From the NCBI GenBank assembly GCA_963819755.1, contig CAWFXB010000001.1, forward strand, positions 186,001 to 250,000: 64,000 nt of DNA, read 5' to 3'. The translations under genes were made by a program, and so were the position numbers. How positions within the stretch are numbered: the stretch's first letter is position 1; each line of letters begins with the position of its first letter. Below are positions 18,237 to 26,700 of this stretch, in pieces. The notes below the pieces were generated by a model that did not search any database, was not told where the DNA came from, and saw only the letters and a list, made by a program, of their open reading frames with translations. This DNA comes from VRUE01 sp963819755 (GTDB lineage Bacteria; Actinomycetota; Thermoleophilia; Solirubrobacterales; 70-9).

Positions 18237-19443
18237 CCAGTTCTTTGAACTCTTCGACGACCTTGTGTACCGAGTCCCCGGCCACTTCGGTCGCGTGAAC
18301 TCCGGTCGCCTTGTCCGTGGCGAGGATCACTGCTGCGGCTACTGCGGCAGCGATTAGGACCAGAGCAACGGCCGCCATGACGAAGCGGGCAAATCTGGAA
18401 AAAGCGCTTCGCTTCTTGAGAGCTGGGGGAGAGGCCGCCGGGGGCGTTGAGTAGGGAGCTTGTTGTGGCGCCCGTGCGACTGGGCGGCGGCTCGGCGATG
18501 GCGGGCGCAGCTCGGTGCGCTCGGTTTGGTCGAGGCGCCGCGTCGCCGTCTCACCTCCAAGGACGTTGGTAGCCGCCGTGCCCTCGTCGAAGGGCAGGGT
18601 CACGTCCTCGCCCTGCAGGCCCAGCTGCAGGCCGCCGGCCAGCTCGTCGGCGCTGGCGTAGCGGCGCGCCGGGTCGCCTTCGAGCGCCCGCAGGACGGCG
18701 CTGCCGAGGGGCTCGGGAACCGCGTCGTTGTACGTGCTTGGGGCCAGCGGTCGCTCGTTCTGCTGGCGCACCGCCAGCTCGGCCAGGGTCGATCCCTCAT
18801 AGGGCAGGCGCCCGGTGAGGAACTGGTAGAGGACGACGCCGAGCGCGTAGACGTCGGTCGCCGGCGTCGCCTCCTCGCCCCGCACCTGCTCGGGGGCCAG
18901 GTAGGCGGCCGTGCCGACCACGGAGCCGACCTGGGTGATCCGGGTCTGGGCGAGCGCCCTTGCGATGCCGAAGTCGGTCAGCTTGACCGTCATCGCGCCG
19001 CCGCCCACCGGGCCGCCGACGACCATCAGGTTGCCGGGCTTGACGTCGCGGTGGATGATCCCGCGCCGGTGCGCGTAGTCGAGGCCGGCGCAGGCCTGGA
19101 TGCCGGCCTCCGCCGCCGACTCGGGCCCGATCGGTCCCTGTCGTTGCAGGATCTGCGCCCCGGAGCGCCCCTCGACGTACTCCATGACGATGTAGTGGCG
19201 GCCGTCGTCGATCCCGGTGTCGTAGACCTGGACGATGTTGGGATGGATCAGCTTGGCCACGGCGAGCGCCTCGCGGCGGAAGCGGGCGACGAAGCGCTCG
19301 TCGTCGGAGAGGTGCTCGGCGAGGATCTTGACCGCGACGGTGCGCTCGAGGGTCAGGTCGGTGGCGAGGTAGACGTTCGACATCCCACCCGAGCCGAGGC
19401 GGTCGCCGAGCTCGTAGCGGCCCGAGAGCGTTCCGGCCTCCAT
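18217..19443 (-). CDS. PknB-type Ser/Thr protein kinase with one C-terminal TM helix
   Basis: A 408-aa receptor-like kinase. Catalytic domain (about 1-270): glycine loop LGSGGMSNVYLA, AVKILAEHL with the ATP lysine, HRDVKPGNLM catalytic loop, DFGIARA, and APEQVRG activation-loop end. A Pro/Arg/Thr-rich juxtamembrane segment leads to a TM helix at about 358-380 and only about 25 outer residues. It lacks PASTA repeats, so it is not a cell-wall-sensing PknB with the classic sensor. Its start overlaps the stop of the upstream lipoprotein gene by one base (TGATG), implying co-expression. Confidence 0.93.
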   Translation of the reverse strand: MEAGTLSGRYELGDRLGSGGMSNVYLATDLTLERTVAVKILAEHLSDDERFVARFRREALAVAKLIHPNIVQVYDTGIDDGRHYIVMEYVEGRSGAQILQRQGPIGPESAAEAGIQACAGLDYAHRRGIIHRDVKPGNLMVVGGPVGGGAMTVKLTDFGIARALAQTRITQVGSVVGTAAYLAPEQVRGEEATPATDVYALGVVLYQFLTGRLPYEGSTLAELAVRQQNERPLAPSTYNDAVPEPLGSAVLRALEGDPARRYASADELAGGLQLGLQGEDVTLPFDEGTAATNVLGGETATRRLDQTERTELRPPSPSRRPVARAPQQAPYSTPPAASPPALKKRSAFSRFARFVMAAVALVLIAAAVAAAVILATDKATGVHATEVAGDSVHKVVEEFKELVKKNTE

Positions 19444-20018
19444 CAGTCGCCCCCTTCCGCCGGGGTACCGGGGCCCACTCCGCCGGAGGTGCTTTCTTCA
19501 GGCTCCGCTTCTTCTTCGACCGGCGGGCCATGGCCGTTTTCCAGGCCTTTTCCTTCGCCTTTGGCCTGCGGGGGCAGCGACTGAGGGTTTTCCGACGCCG
19601 TTTCTTCTTCCTTCGGCTTCTCTTCCCTTTCCTTGTCCGGCTTTTCCTTCGGCGTCTTTTCTTCGTCTTCTTCCGTTTCGGCCGGGATTACCGCGGGGGC
19701 GATCGCTTCGGTGGTCGACTCTTCGCAACTCGCGATCACTTCTTCGAGTCGCACCGCCCCTTCCTCGAGCGCCCGCTTCAGCTTGGTATCGACGCCTTCC
19801 AGCGCTTCGATCTGTTCGCCGACCTGCTGGGCGGCGCTTTCGGCGCCAAGGCAGTCTCCTTCGTCGGAGAGCTGCTGAACGGTGTCGAGGTTCGCGGTGA
19901 TCTCCCTTGCGGTCTCGCCGGGCAGCAGTTTGGCGTCTTCGCCGCCGCAGGCAACGAGAGCGAGGGTGGCGGTGGCGGTGAACCCGAGGGCGAGCAACGG
20001 TAGGGGAAGGCGAGGCAT
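19443..20018 (-). CDS. Putative lipoprotein, acidic and repeat-rich, coupled to the kinase gene
   Basis: 191 aa. A signal peptide with lipobox LVAC is followed by a helical region (LPGETAREITANLDTVQQLSDEGD..., with one pair of cysteines at CLGAESA and ASCEES) and a long Lys/Glu/Pro-rich disordered tail. No family recognised. The start at 20018 places the signal peptide at the N-terminus; upstream ATGs add unlike sequence. The gene runs into the kinase start by one base. A surface partner for the tail-less kinase is possible but only inferred from position. Confidence 0.75.
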   Translation of the reverse strand: MPRLPLPLLALGFTATATLALVACGGEDAKLLPGETAREITANLDTVQQLSDEGDCLGAESAAQQVGEQIEALEGVDTKLKRALEEGAVRLEEVIASCEESTTEAIAPAVIPAETEEDEEKTPKEKPDKEREEKPKEEETASENPQSLPPQAKGEGKGLENGHGPPVEEEAEPEESTSGGVGPGTPAEGGD

Positions 20019-20083
20019 CTGGGCGAGTCTAGAGAACAGTCTTAAGCGCAGAATTTCCCTGCATCTAAGCATGACTCTACCCT

Positions 20084-20827
20084 TCACGAGCCGACCTGGA
20101 GGCGGTCCGCCAGACGACGTGGCAGCCCGGCGGCGACGATCGAAGCGGCTGCCCGATCGACGTCGTAGTGGGTGCGGTGGAAACGGGCCGCCTGCTCACC
20201 CGTGTCGAGCTCGAGCCAGGCGGCGCGCGGGTCGCCGTCGCGTGGCTGGCCGACGCTGCCCGGATTGATCAGCCACTGGCCTGAGCTGAGGTCGAGCAGC
20301 GTGTCGTCGCTCGCCTGGGAGCCACGGATTTCCTCACCCTCCTCCTCCGCCGTGGGGCGGGCGAAGTAAAGCGAGACATGCGAATGGCCGATCAGGGCGA
20401 TCCGGGTCGGCTGCACGTCGAAGCAGGCATCGGCCTGCTCGGCGGAGAGCACGTACTCCCAGACCGGGTCGCGCGGGGAGGCGTGGAAGAGGCCGATCCC
20501 CTCCCGTTCGCCAGCCGGCTCCAGCTCGCGCAACGGCGCCAGGCTGCGCTCGGAGGCGTTCTCCCGCGTCCAGGCGACCGCCTCGGCGGCGGCCTCGGAG
20601 AAGGCGGCGATGTCGAGGGCGCCAAACACCGCGAGGTCGTGGTTGCCGACCAGGCAGATGGCGCAGCGCTCGCGCACCAGGCCGGCGCACTCGTCGGGCT
20701 CGGCACCGTAGCCGAGCACGTCGCCGAGACACCAGATCTCCTCGATTCCGGCGTCGTCGATCGCATCGAGGACCGCCTCGAGGGCGGGGAGGTTGGCGTG
20801 GATGTCGCTGATCACGGCTACGCGCAC
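20084..20827 (-). CDS. Calcineurin-like metallophosphoesterase (YfcE/MJ0936-like)
   Basis: A 247-aa two-metal phosphoesterase. The motif set DxH, GDxxG, GNHD, GHSH is complete: SDIHANLPALEAVL, WCLGDVLGYGAEPDE, VGNHDLAVF, IGHSHVSLYF, ending with NPGSVGQPRDGDPRAAW. Probable substrates are phosphodiesters or cyclic nucleotides. GTG start at 20827. It is divergent from argS by about 46 bp and upstream of the lipoprotein-kinase pair on the same strand. Confidence 0.92.
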   Translation of the reverse strand: MRVAVISDIHANLPALEAVLDAIDDAGIEEIWCLGDVLGYGAEPDECAGLVRERCAICLVGNHDLAVFGALDIAAFSEAAAEAVAWTRENASERSLAPLRELEPAGEREGIGLFHASPRDPVWEYVLSAEQADACFDVQPTRIALIGHSHVSLYFARPTAEEEGEEIRGSQASDDTLLDLSSGQWLINPGSVGQPRDGDPRAAWLELDTGEQAARFHRTHYDVDRAAASIVAAGLPRRLADRLQVGS

Positions 20828-20873
20828 GGCGGCCAGCGTACCCCGGCCCGCTCCTGGCTCATACGATGCCCCG

Positions 20874-22508
20874 GTGAGTGCAACCGACTCGATAGCCGAG
20901 CTGCGCGCCGCCGTCCAGCGGGCGGCACTGGCCTTGCGCGACGGCGAGCCGACCGGCCCGGAGCCGACCCTCGATCGCCCGCCGAAGCCTGAGCTGGGCG
21001 ACTACAGCTCGAATGCGGCGATGCTCCTGGCGGCCCCGCTGGGCGAAGCTCCGCGTGAGGTTGCGACACGTCTCGGCGCCGAGCTCGAACGTGAGCTGGG
21101 CGCCGCGCACCATCTCGATCGAGTCGAGGTGGCCGGGCCCGGCTTCGTCAACCTCTTTCTCGCCGACGAGTGGTACCGGCAGGCGATGGCGCAGCTCGCC
21201 GCGGCCGGCCGCAGCCTCGGCCCGGCCCCGATCTCCGCTCCGCAGCGGATCCTGGTCGAGTACGTCTCCGCCAACCCGACCGGCCCGCTCCACGTCGGCG
21301 GCGGTCGCCACGCCGCCTACGGCGACGCGCTCGTCCGTCTGCTGCGCGCGGTCGGGCACGAGGTCGAGAGCGAGTACTACGTCAACGACGCCGGCGGGCA
21401 GGTGCAGCGCTTCGCCGCCTCGATCGCCGCGGCGATGACCGGCGCCGAGGGGCCCGAGGGCGGCTACGAAGGTGCCTATGTCGCCGACCTCGCCGAGCAG
21501 ATGAAGGTGGAGGGAATCGACCCGGCCGACACAGAGGCGGTCGGTCGCCGCGGCATCGAGCTGATCCTGGACGGCGTGCGTGCCACTCTCGACCGCTTCG
21601 GAGTCGGCTTCGACAGTTGGTTCTCCGAGCGCGACCTGTACGCGAAGGGCGAGGTCGAGGCTGCGCTCGAGCGCTTGGAGCAGCGTGGCCATACCTACAA
21701 GACCGATGGCGCGTTGTGGCTGCGCAGCACCGACTTCGGCGACGACAAGGATCGCGTCTTGATCAGGGCCGGCGGCGAGCCGACCTACCTCGCCGCCGAC
21801 GTCGCCTACCACCGCGACAAGCTGGCGCGTGGCTTCGAGCACCTGATCAACGTGCTCGGCGCCGACCACCACGGCTACGCACCGCGATTGCGTGCGGCGA
21901 TCGCCGCGCTTGGCGCCGACCCGGACGTGCTGGAGGCGCTGATCATGCGCCTCGTCCACATCGTCGAGTCGGGCGAGCGGGCACAGATGTCGAAGCGCAG
22001 CGGCGACTTCGTCTCGCTCGACGAGCTGGTCGACGACATCGGCGTCGACGCGGCGCGCTGGTTCATGCTCTGGCGCAGCCACGACACCACCGTTGACCTC
22101 GACCTCGAGCTGGCGCGGCGGGAGTCCAGCGAGAACCCGGTCTACTACGTGCAGTACGCCCATGCGCGGATCGCCAGCATCCTGCGCAAAGCCGGTGGCG
22201 AGGCAGGGGAGGCGGGGGTGCCGACTCCGGGCACGCCGTTGCAGCCGGCGGAGCGCGACTTGGTCAAGCGCCTGCTCGAGTTCCCCGAAGAGGTCCGTGA
22301 GGCGGCGGCGCGGCGTGCCCCCCACCGCATCTGCGCCTACTCGACCACCGTCGCCGCCGACTTCCACGCCTTCTACCGCGACTGCCAGGTCGTCGGCGCC
22401 GAGGGGGAGGGGGTCGAGCGCTCGCGCCTCGGCCTCTGCCGGCTCGCCCAGCAGACGATCGCCGCTTCGCTCGGCCTGCTCGGCATCTCCGCCCCCGAGC
22501 AGATGTGA
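20874..22508 (+). CDS. argS: Arginyl-tRNA synthetase
   Basis: A 544-aa class Ia synthetase. The N-terminal additional domain is followed by the HIGH-equivalent ANPTGPLHVGGGRHAAYGDAL, then the domain with YYVNDAGGQVQRF. GADHHGYAPRLRAAIAAL and the KMSKS-like QMSKRSGDFVSLDELVDD complete the catalytic site, and the DALR-type helical C-terminus ends SLGLLGI. GTG at 20874 matches the usual ArgS N-terminus. The next gene's GTG overlaps its stop by four bases. Confidence 0.97.
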   Translation: MSATDSIAELRAAVQRAALALRDGEPTGPEPTLDRPPKPELGDYSSNAAMLLAAPLGEAPREVATRLGAELERELGAAHHLDRVEVAGPGFVNLFLADEWYRQAMAQLAAAGRSLGPAPISAPQRILVEYVSANPTGPLHVGGGRHAAYGDALVRLLRAVGHEVESEYYVNDAGGQVQRFAASIAAAMTGAEGPEGGYEGAYVADLAEQMKVEGIDPADTEAVGRRGIELILDGVRATLDRFGVGFDSWFSERDLYAKGEVEAALERLEQRGHTYKTDGALWLRSTDFGDDKDRVLIRAGGEPTYLAADVAYHRDKLARGFEHLINVLGADHHGYAPRLRAAIAALGADPDVLEALIMRLVHIVESGERAQMSKRSGDFVSLDELVDDIGVDAARWFMLWRSHDTTVDLDLELARRESSENPVYYVQYAHARIASILRKAGGEAGEAGVPTPGTPLQPAERDLVKRLLEFPEEVREAAARRAPHRICAYSTTVAADFHAFYRDCQVVGAEGEGVERSRLGLCRLAQQTIAASLGLLGISAPEQM

Positions 22509-23125
22509 GGGTCCTGGCGGAGATCCCCGCCCGGTCCTCGTCCGAGCTCCGCACGGGGACGCTGCGCCGCGCCGACCTCGCCGCGTACGGCGGCCTGCTG
22601 GAGGAGCTGCGCCCGGCCAGCTCGGTCCTGTTTACGGGAGAGGCGCCGGGCCGGAGGGAGACGGCGGCCGGGTTGGCAGCGGCGGCCGCGGCGACTGGAG
22701 CTCGCACGGCGCTGCTCGAGTGCGAGCTCGTGGAACCGGGGCTTGCCGAGGCACTCGGCCTCGCTGCTGCCCCCGGGCTGCACGAGTACCTGCGTGGGGT
22801 CGCGGACTCGGGGGAGATCCTCAAGCCGGTCGCTCTGGCGGGACCGGGCTCTGCCGGGGCGAGCGAGCCGCTGGTCTGCGTAGTTTCGGGCCGGCCGGCG
22901 GCGGACGGGGCTGTCTTGCTCGACTCGGAGCGATTCCGCCATGCCGTCGCGGGCCTCCACGATGCCTACGAGTTGCTGGTGATCGACGGTCCGCCTCCCG
23001 GTCGGGTCGCGGAGCTGCTCGCGGCGATGGCCGTCGCCGAGGTCACCCTCGTCTGGTCGGAGCGAGGCATGCCGCCGCCCCCGAGCCTTCCCGGACCGGT
23101 TGCCGGCCTAGTCGTTCAGGCCTGA
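22505..23125 (+). CDS. P-loop-like protein resembling a degenerate CpsD/MinD-type ATPase
   Basis: 206 aa, translationally coupled to argS. The layout resembles BY-kinase/MinD-type proteins: a strand (SSVLFTGEAPGRRETAAGLAAAAA) sits where the Walker A loop KGGxGKST would be but lacks the key lysines; TALLECELVEPGLAEALGL is like the deviant Walker A' strand DxDxxxP, and ELLVIDGPPP like Walker B'. ATP binding is therefore doubtful. No tyrosine cluster at the C-terminus. A catalytically dead relative in cell-surface or division biology is possible, but this is structural guesswork. Confidence 0.55.
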   Translation: MRVLAEIPARSSSELRTGTLRRADLAAYGGLLEELRPASSVLFTGEAPGRRETAAGLAAAAAATGARTALLECELVEPGLAEALGLAAAPGLHEYLRGVADSGEILKPVALAGPGSAGASEPLVCVVSGRPAADGAVLLDSERFRHAVAGLHDAYELLVIDGPPPGRVAELLAAMAVAEVTLVWSERGMPPPPSLPGPVAGLVVQA

Positions 23126-23132
23126 GGTCTGG

Positions 23133-23600
23133 TCAGAGGTCGTAGCGGGCGAGATCGGCGTCCAACCGTTCGGCGTCCTCGCCCTGTGGGCCCCCCACCG
23201 CGGTGCCCCCCGGTCCAGGCGGTCTCGCCGCCCGTCGCCAGCGCAGGACGCCGAAGGCCAGCGCCATCGCGGCAGCGATGAAGGCGATCACCGGCACCAG
23301 GTAGGCGGAGAGGTCGAAGCCTGAGCCTTCGGGCAGCGCGAGCACAGCCGGGCCGTACTGAGCGACCAACGCGTCCTTGACTTCGGCCTTGGTCTTGCCT
23401 TCGGCGATCAGGTGCTTGACCAGGACGCGCTCGCGCTGGGCCTGCGGCGATTCGGCGAGCTCCAGCAGGGTGCCGCAGATCGGGCACATCACTTCGCCTT
23501 CGACGTCGTTGACGCTCGTCTGAGGCGTCGCGGCCAGGCTGGGGGAGGCGAGTGCCAGCAGCGCCAGCAGCGCAGCGAGCGCGGCCGTGCCCCGGCTCAC
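23133..23600 (-). CDS. ccmH: Cytochrome c maturation protein CcmH-like
   Basis: 155 aa. A signal-anchor (AALAALLALLALASPSLA) precedes DVEGEVMCPICGTLLELAESPQA, whose CPxCG-type pair is the hallmark of CcmH reducing apocytochrome haem-binding cysteines; VLVKHLIAEGKTKAEVKDALVAQYGP is the helical bundle, then a C-terminal TM. GTG at 23600 overlaps the upstream stop by GTGA. Together with the thioredoxin gene it points to system I haem ligation, with the rest of the ccm genes elsewhere. Confidence 0.92.
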   Translation of the reverse strand: MSRGTAALAALLALLALASPSLAATPQTSVNDVEGEVMCPICGTLLELAESPQAQRERVLVKHLIAEGKTKAEVKDALVAQYGPAVLALPEGSGFDLSAYLVPVIAFIAAAMALAFGVLRWRRAARPPGPGGTAVGGPQGEDAERLDADLARYDL

Positions 23601-24121
23601 GAGTGACCTTCGACGATCGGTACGACCTGCTGCTCGAGGAAGCTCTGGTCGACGGGCCCGCGCCAGATCAGCGCCAGGCGCCCGCGCGGGTCGACGAGGA
23701 AGTTCTCGGGAACCCCGGTCGAGCCGAAGGCGGCGCTGCGCTCGTCGCCGATCGAGCGCAGCTGCCGGTAGCGAATGTCGTAGTCGCGGACGAAGGCGAG
23801 CGCGTCGTCGCTGTTGTCCTGGACGTTGATGCCGAGCACGCTGACGCCGCGCTTGCGGTACTGCCTGGCGAAGCGATCCAGGACCGGGGCCTCCTGCCGG
23901 CAGGGGATGCACCACGAGGCCCAGAGGTTGACCAGCACCCAGCGCCCGCGATATTCGGCGATGTCGCCCTGCTTGGCTTCGTCGCCGAGGAGCGGCAACT
24001 CGCGATCGGGCACTGGGTCGCCGACGGCGATGTTCGCCTCGCCCTTGCTCAGCAGCCCGAACGCGAGCAGGCCGATGACGGCGCAGACGGCGAGGAAGGC
24101 GAGGAAGGCACGAGTGCTCAC
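23597..24121 (-). CDS. TlpA/CcmG-like membrane-anchored thiol-disulfide oxidoreductase
   Basis: 174 aa. An N-terminal TM anchor (FLAFLAVCAVIGLLAFGLLS) is followed by a thioredoxin fold of the DsbE/CcmG group: VNLWASWCIPCRQEAPVLDRF holds the CxxC active site, and GVPENFLVDPRG the cis-proline region, which is typical of CcmG. It would keep apocytochrome cysteines reduced for CcmH. GTG start at 24121. Its promoter region borders tRNA-Gly on the opposite strand. Confidence 0.92.
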   Translation of the reverse strand: MSTRAFLAFLAVCAVIGLLAFGLLSKGEANIAVGDPVPDRELPLLGDEAKQGDIAEYRGRWVLVNLWASWCIPCRQEAPVLDRFARQYRKRGVSVLGINVQDNSDDALAFVRDYDIRYRQLRSIGDERSAAFGSTGVPENFLVDPRGRLALIWRGPVDQSFLEQQVVPIVEGHS

Positions 24122-24178
24122 GGCCCGCGAACACTAGCCCTCGCGACTTCCCGACTAACCCTAGAATCAGCCGCAGGC

Positions 24179-24251
24179 GCGGACGTAGCTCAGTTGGTAG
24201 AGCGCGAGCTTCCCAAGCTCGAGGTCGCGGGTTCGAGACCCGTCGTCCGCT
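24179..24251 (+). tRNA. tRNA-Gly (anticodon CCC)
   Basis: A complete cloverleaf of 73 nt: acceptor GCGGACG paired with CGTCCGC, D-arm AGCTCAGTTGGTAGAGC, anticodon stem CGAGC/GCTCG around TTCCCAA (anticodon CCC), T-arm GCGGGTTCGAGACCCGT. CCA is not encoded. From position 24204 on, its sequence is repeated exactly at 62885-62933, so this gene is the integration target of the island to its right. Confidence 0.95.
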
Positions 24252-24252
24252 T
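24204..24252 (+). repeat. attL: 49-bp direct repeat, 3' part of tRNA-Gly
   Basis: Perfectly identical to 62885-62933, from the anticodon arm through the discriminator plus one base. A tRNA 3' end duplicated at the far edge of a variable region is the classic product of tyrosine-integrase insertion. The two copies are 38,681 bp apart. Confidence 0.85.
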
Positions 24253-24295
24253 CGCATTGCAGAGCCAAATATCGACCCAACCACGCTTCACAAGT

Positions 24296-24332
24296 CATTG
24301 CGGGTAGGAACAGGGGTAGGAACAAAAGATAG
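24296..24332 (+). pseudogene. Integrase 3'-end remnant
   Basis: A short stretch with the doubled GGTAGGAAC unit, encoding GRNRGRNKR and a stop, the same tail as at 39033 and 62760 (GRNTGRNK). Integrases of this group appear to end with it next to att. The remaining gene is absent, so this is a scar. From here to 24492 nothing else is recognisable. Confidence 0.5.
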
Positions 24333-24492
24333 TTGTCGTTGGTTCGATTGACTGAAAAGACCTTGGAAAACGCCACAAATGGCTGCAGTCCTGGGCGGCT
24401 CGCGCTCTGTCAGCTATTTCGGCTCGGGGTCGCGGCTCGAGCCAGCTAGACCAGCAGACCCGCAAGCTGGCGTAAGCTAGATAGGAGCGGTT

Positions 24493-24718
24493 ATGGCAGA
24501 TGCACAAGAAATCGAGCTGGTCTTCGAGCCTCAGGACGAGGGCGGCTACCACGTCTACGCACCCGACCCTTCCGGGTCTTCACACCCAGGGCGACGACCT
24601 TGACGACGCGATGACGAACGCCAACGAGGCGGTCGCTCTCTACGTCGAGGGACTGCGCGAAGACGGCGAACCGCTCGACAGCGGCGTGATCCGCCGCAAG
24701 ATTCCCCTGCAGGCGTGA
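24493..24718 (+). pseudogene. Frameshifted hicB antitoxin copy
   Basis: Nearly the same as the intact hicB at 36389-36613, including about 28 bp upstream (shared integrase-tail end CTGGCGTAAGCTAG and the ribosome site). One extra C around 24570 breaks the reading frame between the YHVYAPD and LPGLHTQGDD segments. No hicA follows: only its first few codons' worth of similarity after the stop, then unrelated sequence to 24929. A decayed duplicate of the intact locus. Confidence 0.8.
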
Positions 24719-24929
24719 GCCCACGCCGACTTCCTCGACGACGCGCCGGACGGGATCCCGGTTGCTTTGCATCTGATCGTCCCTGCTGGATGGCGCGCGA
24801 CCGCCGAGGCAGCCGCGCAACAGGCCGGCGGAGCGACCGACCGACTCATGGTCCATGAGCTCGGCGGGCTCCCCCGTCGCGCCGCCGCTTTCCCACGGGT
24901 AGCTGACCCCTCGGTCGGCCGCGCGGGTC

Positions 24930-25754
24930 TTATGCGGCGTGGCGAAGATAGATCGGCGCGGCCGGCGTCACAATGGCGTCGTCGAGTCGCCGGTGAAACG
25001 TCGACGCTTGGGCCAGCATGTCCAGCGCGTCGGCCTCGTGGACGGCCCAGCGCACCTTCGGGGCGTGGGCGGTCGGGTTGCGGAAAGTCATAAAGAACCC
25101 CTTAAGCATGGTCGCCAGACCGCGATGCTCGGAGAGCTCGTTGGGATTCTCCAGGCCGTTGAACGCCAACGGCGGCATGTTGTCCTTCGTCGTGAAGGCG
25201 GCGTCGACGAGCGTGGCCGCGTCGCCGGTCAGGCCGGTGCGATCGCGGATCTTCTGCGCGACGCTCTTTGCCGCCTCCAGCACGGCATGGAAGTAGTTCT
25301 CCTGCACCAGCTCGGCGCGACAGAACGCGAGCACGTCGGTATGGACGTCGCGGGCTTTGAGCTTGGCCTGGAGGCGATTGGCTCGTTCTTCGACCTCGCT
25401 GAGGGTACGGGCGGCGGTGACGCGCACGAGCTTGCCGTCGTTGCGCAGTTGCAGACCGGCGAAGGACAGAACCTCGTTGGCCGACGCGCACAGCCCATCG
25501 TGGGTTTCGCGTGCTCCAACGAAGCGATCGGGCGCCAAGGCAAGCTCGACGAATTTCGCGACCGCGTTGCCGCCTCCGTCGCGCGCTTGGACGCGTTCGA
25601 AGGAGTCGCGGATGCGCCGCCACTTGGTGCTGATGTCCGACGGCGGCAGGCGTGCCTCGGCCAGTAGCCGGTCGATCTCGCTGCCGGTCGTGCTGTCCCC
25701 GACGATGCGCGCGAGGTGCTCGACTTGACCAGAAGTGAAAGGAGGCAGTGCCAC
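24930..25754 (-). CDS. TIGR02391/Abi-like protein with HEPN-type Rx4H motif
   Basis: 274 aa. The C-terminal half fits the TIGR02391 (Hypoth_Ymh) family found in phage-defence contexts: ENYFHAVLEAAKSVAQKIRDRTGL, then GLATMLKGFFMTFRNPTAHAP and DALDMLAQASTFHRRLDDA. RNPTAH at about 225-230 is an Rx4H motif as in HEPN ribonucleases. The N-terminal half is helical and unassigned. It is divergent from another Rx4H protein, the starts only about 97 bp apart, suggesting shared control. RNase activity is inferred, not shown. Confidence 0.75.
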   Translation of the reverse strand: MALPPFTSGQVEHLARIVGDSTTGSEIDRLLAEARLPPSDISTKWRRIRDSFERVQARDGGGNAVAKFVELALAPDRFVGARETHDGLCASANEVLSFAGLQLRNDGKLVRVTAARTLSEVEERANRLQAKLKARDVHTDVLAFCRAELVQENYFHAVLEAAKSVAQKIRDRTGLTGDAATLVDAAFTTKDNMPPLAFNGLENPNELSEHRGLATMLKGFFMTFRNPTAHAPKVRWAVHEADALDMLAQASTFHRRLDDAIVTPAAPIYLRHAA

Positions 25755-25851
25755 GCGGCAAGGCTACGCTCGTCCCCGGCGGGCGAGAAGGTCGTCAGAC
25801 CGCGGACGTGGGTTTCCGCGCAAAGCGAGTCCACGTGTCGGGCGGTACAAC

Positions 25852-26571
25852 ATGAGCGTGTATCCGGAGGTACAGCGTCTACGCAGATCCATTCGAGGGG
25901 CTGATCGTCCAGCTCACCGAGCTTCGCGGCCTTTCAAGATCGTCCCGCCGCTGATCGACGATGACCGCGAGCGGCGTTGGAGGGAGATCGGCGAAAGGCC
26001 CAGCGATGGGGAGGACGGCGACGTCATAGACGTCTATGGAGCCGAGGCCGGCCCTGAAGAGGGATATGGGTTCGCGGACTTCGGCAGGGCGATCCGTGTC
26101 GGAGCTGTCGTCTTCGCGTGGGCGGTCTTTCAGGACTACCTCGCTCGCGAACTCAAGAGGAGCTACCTGAGCTATGACCTGTCCGGGTCTCCAGCTCTGG
26201 CAGTGCTGGTCGCCGAAGATGTGCGCAACTGGGATCGCCGGTTTGACCAGATCACGGAGCGCTATCGGGACTTCGGAGGAATCGCGCTGAGCAAGCTGCC
26301 GAGCTGGGATCAGGTTCTGCACGCGCAGGAGCTGCGCAACGCTCTCGTGCACAACCAAGGCCAGTACACGCGGGCATATCTGAAGACGAAGCTTGCCTAT
26401 CGACCGACCGAGGAGGACCTTGATGGCTCCACCCCGCCTGCGGATGACGCCGGGCTCATTAATCACGAGGTCATCCCGCTGTCGCCTACGTTGGCCGACG
26501 CGGTGATCACGCAGCTGCATACCGCAGCGACCGAAGTCCGCGAAGCGGTCGACCAGGCTCGACGCAAGTAG
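25852..26571 (+). CDS. HEPN-like protein with Rx4H motif
   Basis: 239 aa from the ATG at 25852. A hydrophobic helix (FGRAIRVGAVVFAWAVFQDYLAREL) and HAQELRNALVHNQGQYT resemble the helical core and active site of HEPN ribonuclease domains; R162 and H167 form Rx4H. I cannot name the subfamily; RiboL-PSP or MAE_28990-type HEPN are candidates. The first 25-30 residues are Arg/Ala/Pro-rich while an alternative frame there reads more protein-like, so the true N-terminus may be mis-framed. It is divergent from the Abi-like gene. Confidence 0.65.
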   Translation: MSVYPEVQRLRRSIRGADRPAHRASRPFKIVPPLIDDDRERRWREIGERPSDGEDGDVIDVYGAEAGPEEGYGFADFGRAIRVGAVVFAWAVFQDYLARELKRSYLSYDLSGSPALAVLVAEDVRNWDRRFDQITERYRDFGGIALSKLPSWDQVLHAQELRNALVHNQGQYTRAYLKTKLAYRPTEEDLDGSTPPADDAGLINHEVIPLSPTLADAVITQLHTAATEVREAVDQARRK

Positions 26572-26700
26572 GCTCGGCCGCCCGCGTCAGGCTGCGTCGC
26601 GATATTGCGAAGCAGGGTCAGCGTCGGTACGGGGCGGCCTTCTCCCCGCCAGGGGGCGGCATGGGGCTTTGGCCGCCACTCCGCGCGATACAAAGTGTCG

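Noticed and set aside
23601..24284. N-terminal extension of ccmH reading through ccmG and the tRNA
   Set aside because: CcmH begins at the GTG overlapping the ccmG stop; the extension is out of frame with ccmG and runs through tRNA-Gly.
24767..24929. Small plus-strand frame after the broken hicB
   Set aside because: No HicA features and no family; treated as non-coding decay.
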